Shown here: piece by piece, positions 1 to 6,891 of the stretch
Layout of the letters: each line of letters starts with the position of its first letter
Numbering within the stretch: position 1 is the first letter of the stretch
NCBI RefSeq assembly: GCF_014174155.1
Contig: NZ_JABEQM010000011.1
Coordinates: forward strand, 62,001-126,000
From: Gluconacetobacter tumulisoli
Lineage (GTDB): Bacteria > Pseudomonadota > Alphaproteobacteria > Acetobacterales > Acetobacteraceae
DNA: 64,000 bases
Reading direction: 5' to 3'
Notes under the pieces: generated by a model
Database searches by the model: none
Told to the model about the DNA's origin: nothing
The model's input: only the letters and a program-made list of their open reading frames with translations
Program-made: the position numbers and the translations under genes

Positions 1-38
1 TCGACCAGGATCAGGTGGATCGGGGCGTCGCTGGACAT
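1..38 (-). CDS. 5' end of an unidentified gene, cut by the window edge
   Basis: An ATG at 38-36 on the minus strand opens a frame reading MSSDAPIHLILV and running off the left edge. It starts 10 bases after the stop of the zf-CHCC gene on the same strand, so the two could be co-transcribed. There is no clear Shine-Dalgarno sequence. Too little is visible to name a product. Confidence 0.35.
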   Translation of the reverse strand, partial: MSSDAPIHLILV

Positions 39-48
39 CGGAAAGCGA

Positions 49-264
49 TCAGTGCGCCGTCTCGTCCCCCGCGTCGGGATTCAGCACGAACAGGCGCGAG
101 CAATAGGGGCAGAACGTCTGGTGGTCGGCAATGCGCAGCCACACGCGCGGATGGCCCAGCGCGCCCATCCCGCCGTCGCAGGACAGGGTGCGGGACTGGA
201 CGATGATCGTCTCGACATGCCCCAGGCGGGGTCGCGGCGTCGGGTAGAGCGTCTGGGCCTGCAT
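49..264 (-). CDS. zf-CHCC zinc-finger protein
   Basis: A 71-aa protein with the C-x8-H-x13-C-x2-C spacing of the zf-CHCC family: C29, H38, C52 and C55, with the typical surrounding motifs CDGG, LGHPRV and CPYCSR. In the family this fold binds one zinc ion and resembles the zinc module of the complex I subunit NDUFS6. The exact bacterial role is not settled. A start 30 bases upstream (294) is possible; I prefer 264 because the family is about 60-75 aa and a purine-rich AGGCGG lies upstream of it. It is divergent from the hydrolase at 322. Confidence 0.8.
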   Translation of the reverse strand: MQAQTLYPTPRPRLGHVETIIVQSRTLSCDGGMGALGHPRVWLRIADHQTFCPYCSRLFVLNPDAGDETAH

Positions 265-321
265 GATGTTCGTTCCGCCTCGGTCTGTTGTCATGGGGTC
301 TGTGGTCAGGAGTGACGGGGG

Positions 322-1407
322 ATGATACGCAGGATTGCCGTGCTTTCAAACCTTCGCCTGTCACGCCTGCTTTATCTTGCCCTGCTGGCGCCGCTGGCCG
401 GGGGATGCGCCCTGCGCGACCTGCCGGTTCCCCATCCGCCGCCGGCCCATGCGGCCGACGGGGCGCTGGTGCCGCCCGACGGGACCATGGTCCTGTCCGA
501 CGGCACGCGGATTCCCTATCGCGTCTGGCCCGCCCGCGGGGTGGAACATGCGGTGATCCTGGCCCTGCACGGCTTCGACGACAGCCGCGATGCGTGGGAA
601 TTTCCCTCCCCCGTCCTGGCGGCGCGCGGGATCACGCTGTACGCGCCCGATCTGCGCGGCTTCGGCGGCATGCCCGACCGTGGCGGCTGGGCAGGGGCCG
701 AGCGGCTGGTCCATGACGCGGCGGACGAAGCCCGGATCATTGCCCGCCGCCATCCCGGCGTGCCGCTGTACCTGATGGGCGAGAGCATGGGCGGTGCGGT
801 GCTGACCTGCCTGATGGCGGGGCCGGACGCGCCGCCGGCCGCCGGCACCATCCTGCTGGCCCCGGCGGTCTGGAAACTCGGCCCGGGGGCCGAGGTGCTG
901 CTGCGCCTGATGGCGGCGGGCGCGCCGGGCTGGCGCCTGACGGGCCATGAATTGCCGGTGCATGTGGTGGCCGGCGACGACCTGGCGGCGATGCGGCGCC
1001 TGTACTACGATCCGCTGACCCTGCGCGCGACGCGCATGCAGGCCCTGTCCGGGCTGGCGGCGCTGATGCACCGGGCGGCGGACGAGGCACGACATATGCG
1101 CGGGCCGGTACTGGTGATCTACGGCGGTCACGACCAGCTGGTCCCGCCTTCGGCCATGGCCGATCTGTGGCGACGCCTGCCCGACTCCACCCGCCGGGAC
1201 TACATCCCCGGGGGCTACCACCTGCTGATGCGTGGACGCACGCGGCAGGCGGTGATCGACGACGTGACGCAATGGATCGCCGCCCCCGACCGCTTCCTGC
1301 CATCGGGCGGGGACGCCGCCGCCGCCGCATGGTCCGCGCTGCCGCATGACGGCAGCGACGCCCCGCCGCCGTTGCCCGCTGCCCTGGACGGCCTGACTGT
1401 CAAATAA
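322..1407 (+). CDS. Alpha/beta hydrolase, monoacylglycerol lipase-like, probable lipoprotein
   Basis: 361 aa. The N-terminus has a hydrophobic stretch (about 17-28) ending in a lipobox, AGGC with Cys29, so the protein is probably lipid-anchored and faces the periplasm. The hydrolase fold is clear: an oxyanion-region HGF at 83-85, the nucleophile elbow GESMGG at 153-158 with Ser155, an acid in GGHDQL and the histidine in GGYH near the C-terminus. This arrangement is that of lysophospholipase / monoacylglycerol lipase relatives; the substrate is unknown. The last 50 residues are Ala/Pro-rich and probably unstructured. It stands alone, 53 bases before tRNA-Arg. Confidence 0.85.
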   Translation: MIRRIAVLSNLRLSRLLYLALLAPLAGGCALRDLPVPHPPPAHAADGALVPPDGTMVLSDGTRIPYRVWPARGVEHAVILALHGFDDSRDAWEFPSPVLAARGITLYAPDLRGFGGMPDRGGWAGAERLVHDAADEARIIARRHPGVPLYLMGESMGGAVLTCLMAGPDAPPAAGTILLAPAVWKLGPGAEVLLRLMAAGAPGWRLTGHELPVHVVAGDDLAAMRRLYYDPLTLRATRMQALSGLAALMHRAADEARHMRGPVLVIYGGHDQLVPPSAMADLWRRLPDSTRRDYIPGGYHLLMRGRTRQAVIDDVTQWIAAPDRFLPSGGDAAAAAWSALPHDGSDAPPPLPAALDGLTVK

Positions 1408-1460
1408 ATGCGTGATCGGGACTGGCGCGCCAAAAAGGTTCGGGGTATGGAGGCGTCACT

Positions 1461-1537
1461 GGACTCGTAGCTCAGCTGGATAGAGCGTCGCCCTCCGAAG
1501 GCGAAGGTCGAAGGTTCGAATCCTTTCGAGTCCGCCA
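1461..1537 (+). tRNA. tRNA-Arg(CCG)
   Basis: A complete cloverleaf: acceptor GGACTCG pairs with CGAGTCC, the D arm is GCTC..GAGC, the anticodon loop CTCCGAA gives anticodon CCG, and the T arm is GAAGG-TTCGAAT-CCTTT. The 3' CCA is encoded. This gene is the target of the adjacent island: its last 26 bases are repeated at 12233-12258, and the left copy keeps the gene intact. Confidence 0.96.
1512..1537 (+). repeat. attL: 26-bp direct repeat at the tRNA 3' end
   Basis: These 26 bases cover the T loop to the CCA of tRNA-Arg and are identical to 12233-12258. Island integrases of the P4 type recombine at such tRNA 3' ends and leave a direct repeat at both borders. This marks the left border of the 10.7-kb island. 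Confidence 0.92.
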
Positions 1538-1661
1538 TTTCTGTAAAAATTTGTGAATTAAATCAATCCACTAGATTGATCGCGCCGATTTTTACCCATT
1601 CTAAAACCCACGATAAAACATGGGTTAGACGCGGACCGCCGCGAACGCCTGCGGACAATCA

Positions 1662-1940
1662 TCAGGCTGCGACCTTCCCTAGACACCGATAGACGGACGT
1701 GCGCCCGATCCCCAGCCGCTTGGCAATCTCGGTGGGGCTGACCCCCTCGGCGGCCAGCTTCTGGACTTCTTCGGCCTGTGCCCGCGCGGTGGGTTTCCGC
1801 CCCAGATAGCGCCCTTCCGCCTTGGCCTTGGCCTTGGCCTTGGCCTTGGCCTTGGCCTTGGCCTTGGCCTTGGCCTTGGCCTTGGCCTTGGCCTTGGCCT
1901 TGGCCTTGGCCTTGGCCTTGGCCTTGGCGATCCAAAACAT
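1662..1940 (-). pseudogene. Resolvase/invertase C-terminal HTH fragment behind an Ala-Lys repeat
   Basis: The frame encodes 92 aa. The last ~45 residues match the C-terminal helix-turn-helix of serine resolvases and invertases (GRKPTA, LAAEGVSPTEIAKRLGIGRTSVYRCL). The N-terminal catalytic domain, with its serine, is absent. In its place is a run of 18 Ala-Lys dipeptides from a tandem hexamer, preceded by MFWI. I read it as a truncated resolvase gene whose 5' side was replaced by an expanded repeat. It could instead be a small basic DNA-binding protein, because the frame is open and starts with ATG. A decayed copy of the HTH part lies outside attR at 12360-12500. Confidence 0.6.
1819..1926. 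repeat. (GCCTTG)18 tandem hexamer
   Basis: Eighteen uninterrupted copies of GCCTTG, 108 bp, without a single mismatch. On the minus strand it reads as Ala-Lys dipeptides. The unit is a multiple of three, so copy-number change would not shift the frame. Perfect arrays of this kind usually indicate recent replication slippage. Confidence 0.97.
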
Positions 1941-2057
1941 TCTGTATTTTATTGGAACACAAATCTATTCCGCCTCGAATGTTCCGCTGGGGCAATCCCT
2001 ATTGGAACAGAGGCGGACGCATACGAACGAAGACGGACTGTTGCGGATATTGCGCAT

Positions 2058-2076
2058 GATACCATATTGCGGTATC
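2058..2076. promoter_or_regulatory. Palindromic operator upstream of hicAB
   Basis: GATACC-N7-GGTATC is a perfect 6-bp dyad centred 17 bases before the hicA ATG, where a repressor would block initiation. HicB antitoxins with a C-terminal DNA-binding domain repress their own operon, so HicB or the HicAB complex is the likely ligand. This is inference from position and symmetry. Confidence 0.55.
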
Positions 2077-2083
2077 AATCCTC

Positions 2084-2338
2084 ATGAAGACGAAGCACCG
2101 ACGCACACTCGAACTGATCTTCAAACGGCCCGTGTCCGCGAATGTGGCCTGGGCAGATATCGAAGCTCTGTTCGTCTCACTGGGTGCCGAGGTGTCGGAA
2201 CGCGAAGGGTCGCGCGTAGGCGTCGTCCTGTTCGGTGAAATCCGCGTCTTTCATCGTCCCCATCCGTCACCGCACACGGATAAGGGAGCGGTCGCCAGCG
2301 TGCGGGAATGGCTCAAGGCAAATGGGGTAGCGCCATGA
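2084..2338 (+). CDS. hicA: HicA-family mRNA interferase toxin
   Basis: 84 aa, close to the usual HicA size. It is a small basic protein with a double-stranded-RNA-binding-like fold. Family features visible here are an early helix (TLELIFKRP), the G-S-R..V..F segment, and the conserved histidine within IRVFHRPHP that is needed for mRNA cleavage in characterised HicA toxins. Its TGA overlaps the hicB ATG (ATGA), so the pair is translationally coupled with the toxin first, as in classical hicAB. It is part of the tRNA-Arg island, where it may stabilise the element. Confidence 0.82.
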   Translation: MKTKHRRTLELIFKRPVSANVAWADIEALFVSLGAEVSEREGSRVGVVLFGEIRVFHRPHPSPHTDKGAVASVREWLKANGVAP

Positions 2339-2667
2339 ACAATGTCATGACCATCGGCGGCCAGCGGGCCGTGATCCAGTTCGATCCCGAGATCGGCATG
2401 TTCCGCGGAGAGTTCGTCGGCCTCAGCGGAGGGGCGGACTTCTATGCGGATAGCGTGGCGGGCCTGCAGCGCGAGGGCGAAATCTCCCTGCGGGTCTTCC
2501 TCGATATGTGCGCCGAAAAGGGGATCGACCCGGTGCGGCACTATTCGGGCAAGTTCCAGGTCCGCGTGAATGAGGAACTGCATGCACGCGCGGCCGAAGC
2601 TGCTGCAGCGAAAGGCGTAAGCCTGAACCAGTTCGTGCAGGACGCGATCGCCGAAGCCGCTGCCTGA
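2335..2667 (+). CDS. hicB: HicB-family antitoxin
   Basis: 110 aa from the ATG that overlaps the hicA stop. The N-terminal half is the degraded-RNase-H-like HicB domain (GMFRGEFVGLSGGADFYAD). The C-terminal ~45 residues (RVNEELHARAAEAAAAKGVSLNQFV) are an Arc/CopG ribbon-helix-helix DNA-binding domain, suited to autoregulation at the dyad at 2058-2076. It would bind and neutralise HicA. An in-frame start 27 bases upstream exists inside hicA and is less likely. The first codons of hicB recur as a relic at 12503-12535, outside the island. Confidence 0.85.
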   Translation: MNNVMTIGGQRAVIQFDPEIGMFRGEFVGLSGGADFYADSVAGLQREGEISLRVFLDMCAEKGIDPVRHYSGKFQVRVNEELHARAAEAAAAKGVSLNQFVQDAIAEAAA

Positions 2668-2727
2668 TTCTGTACTGGATGGACTGGACAGCGGCGGTGC
2701 ATGATTTGCGCCGGCCGCCCTCCGCTC

Positions 2728-2982
2728 TCAGCTAATCACCACCTGGTAGACCGGCGCCGGGCCACCCTCGATCTCAGTCACCTGCTTTGCCTTGCCATAG
2801 GCGCGGTCGAGGATCTCCTTACCCGCCGCCACCTGCACAGCATGCGACTCCCCGTTCAGAGCCAACCATGCCAGGCGCTCAAGCACCTCGGGCCCATATT
2901 TTCCCGCCATGGCCCGCACATCGGCCGTTACCTTGTTCGGGACTCCCTTCGGCCGCCCGCCGGTCTTGCGTCCTTCAGCCAT
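2728..2982 (-). CDS. Small basic protein with a GGRPKG motif, phage-related type
   Basis: 84 aa, starting MAEGRKTGGRPKGVPNKVT. The GRPKGxPNK opening is typical of small phage- and plasmid-borne proteins, some linked to small terminase subunits, but the sequence is too short to assign that function. The middle is a helix with an acidic/basic mix and the C-terminus is PAPVYQVVIS. It faces the hicAB pair convergently across about 60 bases. Its presence fits the mobile origin of the region; the role is unknown. Confidence 0.55.
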   Translation of the reverse strand: MAEGRKTGGRPKGVPNKVTADVRAMAGKYGPEVLERLAWLALNGESHAVQVAAGKEILDRAYGKAKQVTEIEGGPAPVYQVVIS

Positions 2983-3073
2983 GGTCTACTCTCGTGAGAC
3001 CTGTGCGCGGGTAATGGACGACGCGTGAGATTGATGATTCGCTGGCGTTCGTTTTTGGGTGTTGGAGACTGTC

Positions 3074-4003
3074 ATGGCGCATCGGTCGATCGGTCAGGAT
3101 TGTCTTGGGTTCTTGCGACCGGACCGGCCCACGTCATCGCTGGACGCGATCGTGGCGTTGATCGACTGGAAGCCGATCGGCGAGATGCTGTCGCCGCTGT
3201 ATCCTGCGACGAAGGGCGAACCCGCATGGCCGCCCCTCTCGATGTTTCAGGCGATGCTCCTGGCGATCTGGTATGACCTGTCCGACGTCAAGCTGGCCGA
3301 GGCGCTGGATGACCGGGCGTCCTTTCGCCGGTTCTGCGGTTTTTCTCTTCACGAACCGACACCGGAGCGCACGGCCTTCGTGCGGTTCCGACGCTTATTG
3401 GTGTCCCGGTCCCTCGACAAAACCTTGTTCGAAGCCATCACGACCCAGTTGAAGGCTCGGGCGATCCGGATCAAGACCGGTACGATCGTCGATGCGACAG
3501 TCATCGCGTCGCACACGGAACAGGACAGCGAGGCGCGCTGGGTCAAACACAAGGGCAGAAAGGCCGTTCATGGTTTCAAGGCCCATGTGGGCGCCAACGC
3601 AGCAACCGCCCTGGTGGAGAAGATCTCCATCACGCCGGCCAACATCAATGATGGCCGGGCCGGTCCCGACGCCTTGCCGGACAATCCGGGCGAGGTATTT
3701 GCCGATAGCGCCTATCGGGGAGCGTATTTCCGTGAAGCCGTGCGCGCCAGGGGGGGCAGCATCCGGGTGGCGGCGACGGGAATGTGGGGACGTGACGAAA
3801 AGGAGACGATTGCGCGCCTGAAGGCATGGAACCATGGGGTCCATCGTGTCCGCGGACGGATCGAGAAGATTTTTGGCACGTGGAAACGAAGCTATGGCCT
3901 GCGCCGCATGCGATGGCGCGGACTCGCCAAGGCCGCCGTCCAGATCCACCTCACGGCCACCGCCTACAATTTCAGACGCACACTCACTATCGTCGCCAGG
4001 TAA
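3074..4003 (+). CDS. IS5-family transposase
   Basis: 309 aa from the ATG at 3074, which has GGAGA seven bases upstream. The N-terminal region (PLYPATKGEPAWPPLSMFQ, DLSDVKLAEAL, SFRRFCGF) and the DDE core match IS5-group transposases: D in TIVDATVIA, D in FADSAYRG, and a C-terminal RGRIEKIFGTWKR with the conserved glutamate, then YNFRR. Length is normal and there is no frameshift, so the enzyme may be active. I could not identify convincing terminal inverted repeats by eye; the element ends are probably within about 70 bases of the gene on each side. Confidence 0.88.
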   Translation: MAHRSIGQDCLGFLRPDRPTSSLDAIVALIDWKPIGEMLSPLYPATKGEPAWPPLSMFQAMLLAIWYDLSDVKLAEALDDRASFRRFCGFSLHEPTPERTAFVRFRRLLVSRSLDKTLFEAITTQLKARAIRIKTGTIVDATVIASHTEQDSEARWVKHKGRKAVHGFKAHVGANAATALVEKISITPANINDGRAGPDALPDNPGEVFADSAYRGAYFREAVRARGGSIRVAATGMWGRDEKETIARLKAWNHGVHRVRGRIEKIFGTWKRSYGLRRMRWRGLAKAAVQIHLTATAYNFRRTLTIVAR

Positions 4004-4053
4004 TCGGGGAATAAACGTAACGTCGGCATCTCCGGTGCCCTTGTATTATCAGA

Positions 4054-4200
4054 CCCCCAAAGAAAGGGGGATTATATACTTGGCACCACAAACCTTAGAT
4101 GAGAGGGATTATCATCTAAGCAGAGGTCTCCCCCTCCCTTGGCACACCGCTAACAGATGGCCTCGCCAACTGGCGAGGCCATCTCAGGCTCTAAGAGCCT
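4054..4200. ncRNA. Cluster of four hairpins, candidate structured RNA
   Basis: Four consecutive inverted repeats occupy 147 bases after the IS5 transposase: 4054-4058/4066-4070 (5 bp), 4094-4102/4112-4120 (9 bp), 4156-4167/4172-4183 (12 bp, perfect, loop AACT) and 4186-4191/4195-4200 (6 bp). The third is stable enough to be a terminator, but no T-run follows on either strand. The cluster lies directly upstream of a 50-aa ORF with its own ribosome site. It could be a leader, an independent RNA, or IS-end and terminator debris. No Rfam family is recognised. Confidence 0.4.
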
Positions 4201-4237
4201 ATTCTTACCAAAACGCAACACTAAATGGAGAATAAAA

Positions 4238-4390
4238 ATGCCACCATTTAAAGAAGCTGGATTTGCAGGGTTGTTCAGGCATTATAAATGGATATTTGTT
4301 TACCGTTTATGCAAATACATATTTAGGATTGACGTTGAACCAACAAAATTATGGCAAGTTGTCCCAGTCAAAAATCCACGTCGTTTCTGA
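4238..4390 (+). CDS. Small basic protein of unknown function (50 aa)
   Basis: MPPFKEAGFAGLF opens a 50-aa frame with GGAGA eight bases upstream of the ATG. The protein is basic and aromatic, with a possible amphipathic segment (HYKWIFVYRLCKYIF) and a C-terminus NPRRF. It follows the hairpin cluster and overlaps the 3' end of the opposite-strand gene at 4349 by 42 bases. Base composition is AT-rich like the rest of 4200-7900. No family recognised; the ribosome site is the main support. Confidence 0.42.
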   Translation: MPPFKEAGFAGLFRHYKWIFVYRLCKYIFRIDVEPTKLWQVVPVKNPRRF

Positions 4391-4630
4391 TTTTATTATT
4401 TTTATTTGTTCGTCATTAACTTTCGAAATAAAACAAAATATATCTTCTCCTTTTTTGCATAATTCTTGCAATTCTTTCTCAAATACAAAATGAGTAACGT
4501 TTGGTTCTACTATATGAAAATTACCACGATAAAAAATTCTGTGTGATTTATTTAGGATATAATCACCAATATCATAAATTATTTTTTTATTATGAGTACT
4601 GTTACTGCCACAACATACTATGTAAGGCAT
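4349..4630 (-). CDS. Unknown AT-rich cargo protein (93 aa)
   Basis: 93 aa starting MPYIVCCGSNSTHNKK. It is AT-rich, so long open frames are more likely by chance, but amino-acid use looks protein-like (IFCFISKVNDEQIKIIKS, TTWIFDWDNLP). There is a CC pair near the N-terminus and no obvious signal peptide. It is convergent with the 50-aa gene, and their 3' ends overlap. No function can be proposed. Confidence 0.45.
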   Translation of the reverse strand: MPYIVCCGSNSTHNKKIIYDIGDYILNKSHRIFYRGNFHIVEPNVTHFVFEKELQELCKKGEDIFCFISKVNDEQIKIIKSETTWIFDWDNLP

Positions 4631-4787
4631 TTTCTACTCTTCATAATCACGTTATATCCACACTGGCTTCTGTGTAGTATGTGTAATTATGCTTTGAGGC
4701 GCTATTAGCAGTCAAGCCCCCTCTCTTGCCTTCTCTAGCCCTCCCACGAGACACTGGCCCCATCATCTTCTCAGGGGCATTTAAGGC

Positions 4788-5234
4788 ATGGGAATTCCAA
4801 GCGACCCGCTCTTGGACATCATGAGGCGGTCCCTGATCAACCTCGATTTCATCGAGGCCAACTACCAGAACCATGGCCTCTACGAGGTCGCCCAGTTGGT
4901 TAATACCTTCTTGGGCGCTTTTATCCATCCCTTCGAGAAATCAGCCAAAGGGAAGGAATTCATCAGATATTTCAGAGAAAGGCCACCGCCTGTCCCATTT
5001 GAGACGAAGACTATTGGAAATCTCAATTATTTGGAATTTATCTATTTCGTGAGGCACGCATTGGCTCACGGCGACCTGCATTACAACGCAAATAAGATCA
5101 AACAAATTGAGTCAATCACGCTTTGGAACACCAAATATAAGGAAAATCCAGTCAGGATTACCCTATCCATACGGGATATGAAGGTGCTACTTCTTGATTT
5201 TAAAAACGGTATTGAGGAAATGTTTGAAATTTAA
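4788..5234 (+). CDS. Putative HEPN-domain protein
   Basis: 148 aa, predicted mostly helical. Residues around 95-103 read YFVRHALAHGD, which contains the R-x4-H motif (RHALAH) typical of HEPN nucleases, placed as usual near the start of a late helix. The preceding LNYLEFIYF and following helices suit a compact four-helix HEPN fold. HEPN proteins are frequent RNases in toxin-antitoxin and anti-phage systems, and many are plasmid- or island-borne. No nucleotidyltransferase antitoxin lies beside it. Its 3' end overlaps the opposite-strand gene at 5187 by 48 bases. Confidence 0.6.
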   Translation: MGIPSDPLLDIMRRSLINLDFIEANYQNHGLYEVAQLVNTFLGAFIHPFEKSAKGKEFIRYFRERPPPVPFETKTIGNLNYLEFIYFVRHALAHGDLHYNANKIKQIESITLWNTKYKENPVRITLSIRDMKVLLLDFKNGIEEMFEI

Positions 5235-5864
5235 GATTATCTTTCTTTCAACCTCAATCCTGCCGTCAGACCTAAAGTCTTTAATTTTCAGAAAAGGCAT
5301 AAACACGTCGGGCAGGTCTTTCCCCATTTCATCAATAAGTCCAAATTCCAATTCTCTCGTTTTTTCAAATAGTTCCCAATGATATTTCCTCATCTCATCA
5401 TTTATATTTGCGCGGCGACCAGACTCTTCCAAATCGCTTTTGTTTGTTATTATCTGAAACAGCCTTTGTCTGACAGTTGATAAATATTCATGAGAAGATT
5501 TATTTAAGATAAATCTTGCCTGCTCTCCCAAATACATGGCATTTTCCACAATTTCAGTATTAGTTTTTTCATCACAGTCGCGCATACACACCCATATGAT
5601 AGCCCGCGCGTGAACATCATAAATTGCATATCTGCGATCAAAAAGGTCAGAAATAACCTTCTCTTTGGATATTCGGCGCTGCCAGTTGGCAATCCAGATC
5701 GTGATAGACCCAATTGCGATTGTGACAATCAAAGTCCCGACGTCAGATGGCTTGATCGTTACCATATGGTCGAAAACCGAATATACGTCGGATGGCAAAG
5801 ACAGTTGATTACAGTTTGCAGCCAAATTATCTTCTCCAACAGCAATCATAGGAGAATAACCCAA
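5187..5864 (-). CDS. Unknown protein with one membrane segment
   Basis: 225 aa. A single transmembrane helix (VGTLIVTIAIGSITIWIANW, about 42-61) is followed by a basic stop-transfer stretch (QRRISKEK) and a ~150-aa largely helical soluble domain with many charged residues. The layout resembles DUF4760-like membrane-anchored proteins, but I cannot assign a family. A shorter start at the methionine near residue 34 would put the helix at the extreme N-terminus and is equally plausible. It runs convergently into the HEPN gene and ends inside it. Confidence 0.55.
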   Translation of the reverse strand: MGYSPMIAVGEDNLAANCNQLSLPSDVYSVFDHMVTIKPSDVGTLIVTIAIGSITIWIANWQRRISKEKVISDLFDRRYAIYDVHARAIIWVCMRDCDEKTNTEIVENAMYLGEQARFILNKSSHEYLSTVRQRLFQIITNKSDLEESGRRANINDEMRKYHWELFEKTRELEFGLIDEMGKDLPDVFMPFLKIKDFRSDGRIEVERKIILNFKHFLNTVFKIKK

Positions 5865-6035
5865 TTAAATGCAGAAGGGAAGAAACGTCTCTTCTTTCGA
5901 AAACAGACAATTGGGGGACTTCAAATGCCTAGTCGGGTATGGAGTGTACCGAGGCTGTTGAGGGGAATGCCCCCCGGATGACGACGGACGTGCCGGGCTT
6001 CGAGAATTCAAAGAAATCAGAGGAGGATCGAGAAG

Positions 6036-6251
6036 ATGTTCAAAGATGAATATGATGAACAAGGTTTTCCAACGCATCCGTGGAAACGATTTAAATGCAA
6101 AATGTATTACGTTCGACATCGTATAAAATTGATATTGATCAGGCCTTTTAAACATATAATAACGGTTTATGCGTCGCAATCAAACCGTTCTTTGCGTGAT
6201 CAAATTATGTGGCTGCATGAGAGAATTAAGAAACTTGAAGAAAATAAATAA
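6036..6251 (+). CDS. Small basic protein of unknown function (71 aa)
   Basis: 71 aa, Lys/Arg/Tyr-rich, ending in a short helix with coiled-coil character (LRDQIMWLHERIKKLEENK). Translation is well supported by AGAGGAGGATC starting 17 bases before the ATG. The same string precedes the opposite-strand gene at 6557. The stop abuts the stop of that gene without a gap (6251/6252). The protein may bind nucleic acid or membrane, but nothing specific is visible. Confidence 0.5.
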   Translation: MFKDEYDEQGFPTHPWKRFKCKMYYVRHRIKLILIRPFKHIITVYASQSNRSLRDQIMWLHERIKKLEENK

Positions 6252-6557
6252 TTATATCTCCTCTATTCCCAAAAAATCCTCAGAAACGTCATCTATTTTG
6301 GTTCCATCTTCCAAAAAAAGTACATAAACTTCGACTTCCGATATGAAATCATATCTACTTTTTTGAACTAATATTTTACTCTGATCATTTCCCAGCGAAT
6401 CAGAAAACAAGAAAACGTCTCCTATATTCCCTTGAGCAATAGCATCATCCTCTGGGGTGGACGACAACCAAACTATCGCTGGAGCGTCGAGCAAAATGCT
6501 TGGAATTTTATCAAATACATATTTGCGGCCGGAGCGAGCTTGGTAAGACTTAGTCAT
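6252..6557 (-). CDS. Small acidic protein of unknown function (101 aa)
   Basis: 101 aa, acidic in its second half (EDGTKIDDVSEDFLGIEEI). It has alternating hydrophobic strands (APAIVWLS, GDVFLFSD, EVEVYVLFL), suggesting a small beta-rich domain. AGAGGAGGATC precedes the ATG with tight spacing, matching the ribosome site of the 71-aa basic protein that it meets tail to tail. Opposite charge and a shared ribosome site invite the idea of a pair, but this is inference only. Confidence 0.5.
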   Translation of the reverse strand: MTKSYQARSGRKYVFDKIPSILLDAPAIVWLSSTPEDDAIAQGNIGDVFLFSDSLGNDQSKILVQKSRYDFISEVEVYVLFLEDGTKIDDVSEDFLGIEEI

Positions 6558-6661
6558 TTGATCCTCCTCTTTTTATTTTTAAACATAGAATCATCCATTT
6601 TAAAAGAAAGATTATCGAGACTTGCCGAAAATCCCGTTTTCCCATATTCTGTAGGTGGCGT

Positions 6662-6817
6662 GTCGTAGCGCCTTTTCACACGAGGTCGCCCCTATGTCGG
6701 GTGGCCTGCCTAATGCAACACCCGGCTTTCGAGCCAAGGCGGTGAATGGGGGCACTCATTCTTCGTCCAAGGGAAATAAGCAGGGCGTGCCTATACCTCG
6801 TGTGAACACGCTACGAC
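6662..6817 (+). ncRNA. Candidate structured RNA with a long closing stem
   Basis: A 156-base segment, much GC-richer than its surroundings, folds back on itself. The closing stem pairs 6662-6670 with 6809-6817 (9 bp) and, after a small asymmetric loop, 6676-6685 with 6796-6805 (10 bp). Inside are 6688-6692/6749-6753, a hairpin 6698-6703/6719-6724, and GGCT-TTCG-AGCC at 6724-6735 with a UUCG tetraloop. It lies just upstream of a hairpin-masked ribosome site and two tiny ORFs and may be a cis-regulatory leader or a separate RNA. No reverse transcriptase or tnpB gene is near. It resembles no RNA family I can name. Confidence 0.5.
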
Positions 6818-6822
6818 CCGCC

Positions 6823-6840
6823 CGACGCCAGGAGGCGTCG
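6823..6840 (+). promoter_or_regulatory. Hairpin sequestering the ribosome site of the leader ORF
   Basis: CGACGCC (6823-6829), loop AGGA (6830-6833) and GGCGTCG (6834-6840) form a perfect 7-bp stem that ends exactly at the ATG at 6841. The Shine-Dalgarno sequence AGGAGG (6830-6835) lies in the loop and the 3' arm, so the closed stem would hamper initiation. This suits a switch controlled by temperature, protein or upstream RNA. The ligand is unknown. Confidence 0.6.
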
Positions 6841-6891
6841 ATGGGAAACTATGCTCGTCGTAGGGCACAATACGGGGTTCAACTACTGTGA
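6841..6891 (+). CDS. 16-aa leader peptide
   Basis: ATG at 6841 opens MGNYARRRAQYGVQLL and stops at 6889-6891. The AGGAGG ribosome site is well placed but held in a hairpin. The stop overlaps the GTG start of the next ORF (GTGA), so ribosomes finishing this peptide could restart on the 48-aa protein. The triple arginine may matter for stalling. Also possible is that this is the tail of a longer frame from 6655, which would run through the structured segment; I think that less likely. Confidence 0.42.
   Translation: MGNYARRRAQYGVQLL

Noticed and set aside
1819-1926. CRISPR array
   Set aside because: The unit is 6 bp with no spacers; it is a simple tandem repeat.
6662-6817. Retron-type or TnpB-type guide RNA
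   Set aside because: No reverse transcriptase, tnpB or iscB gene lies within the island, and the fold lacks the expected neighbour.
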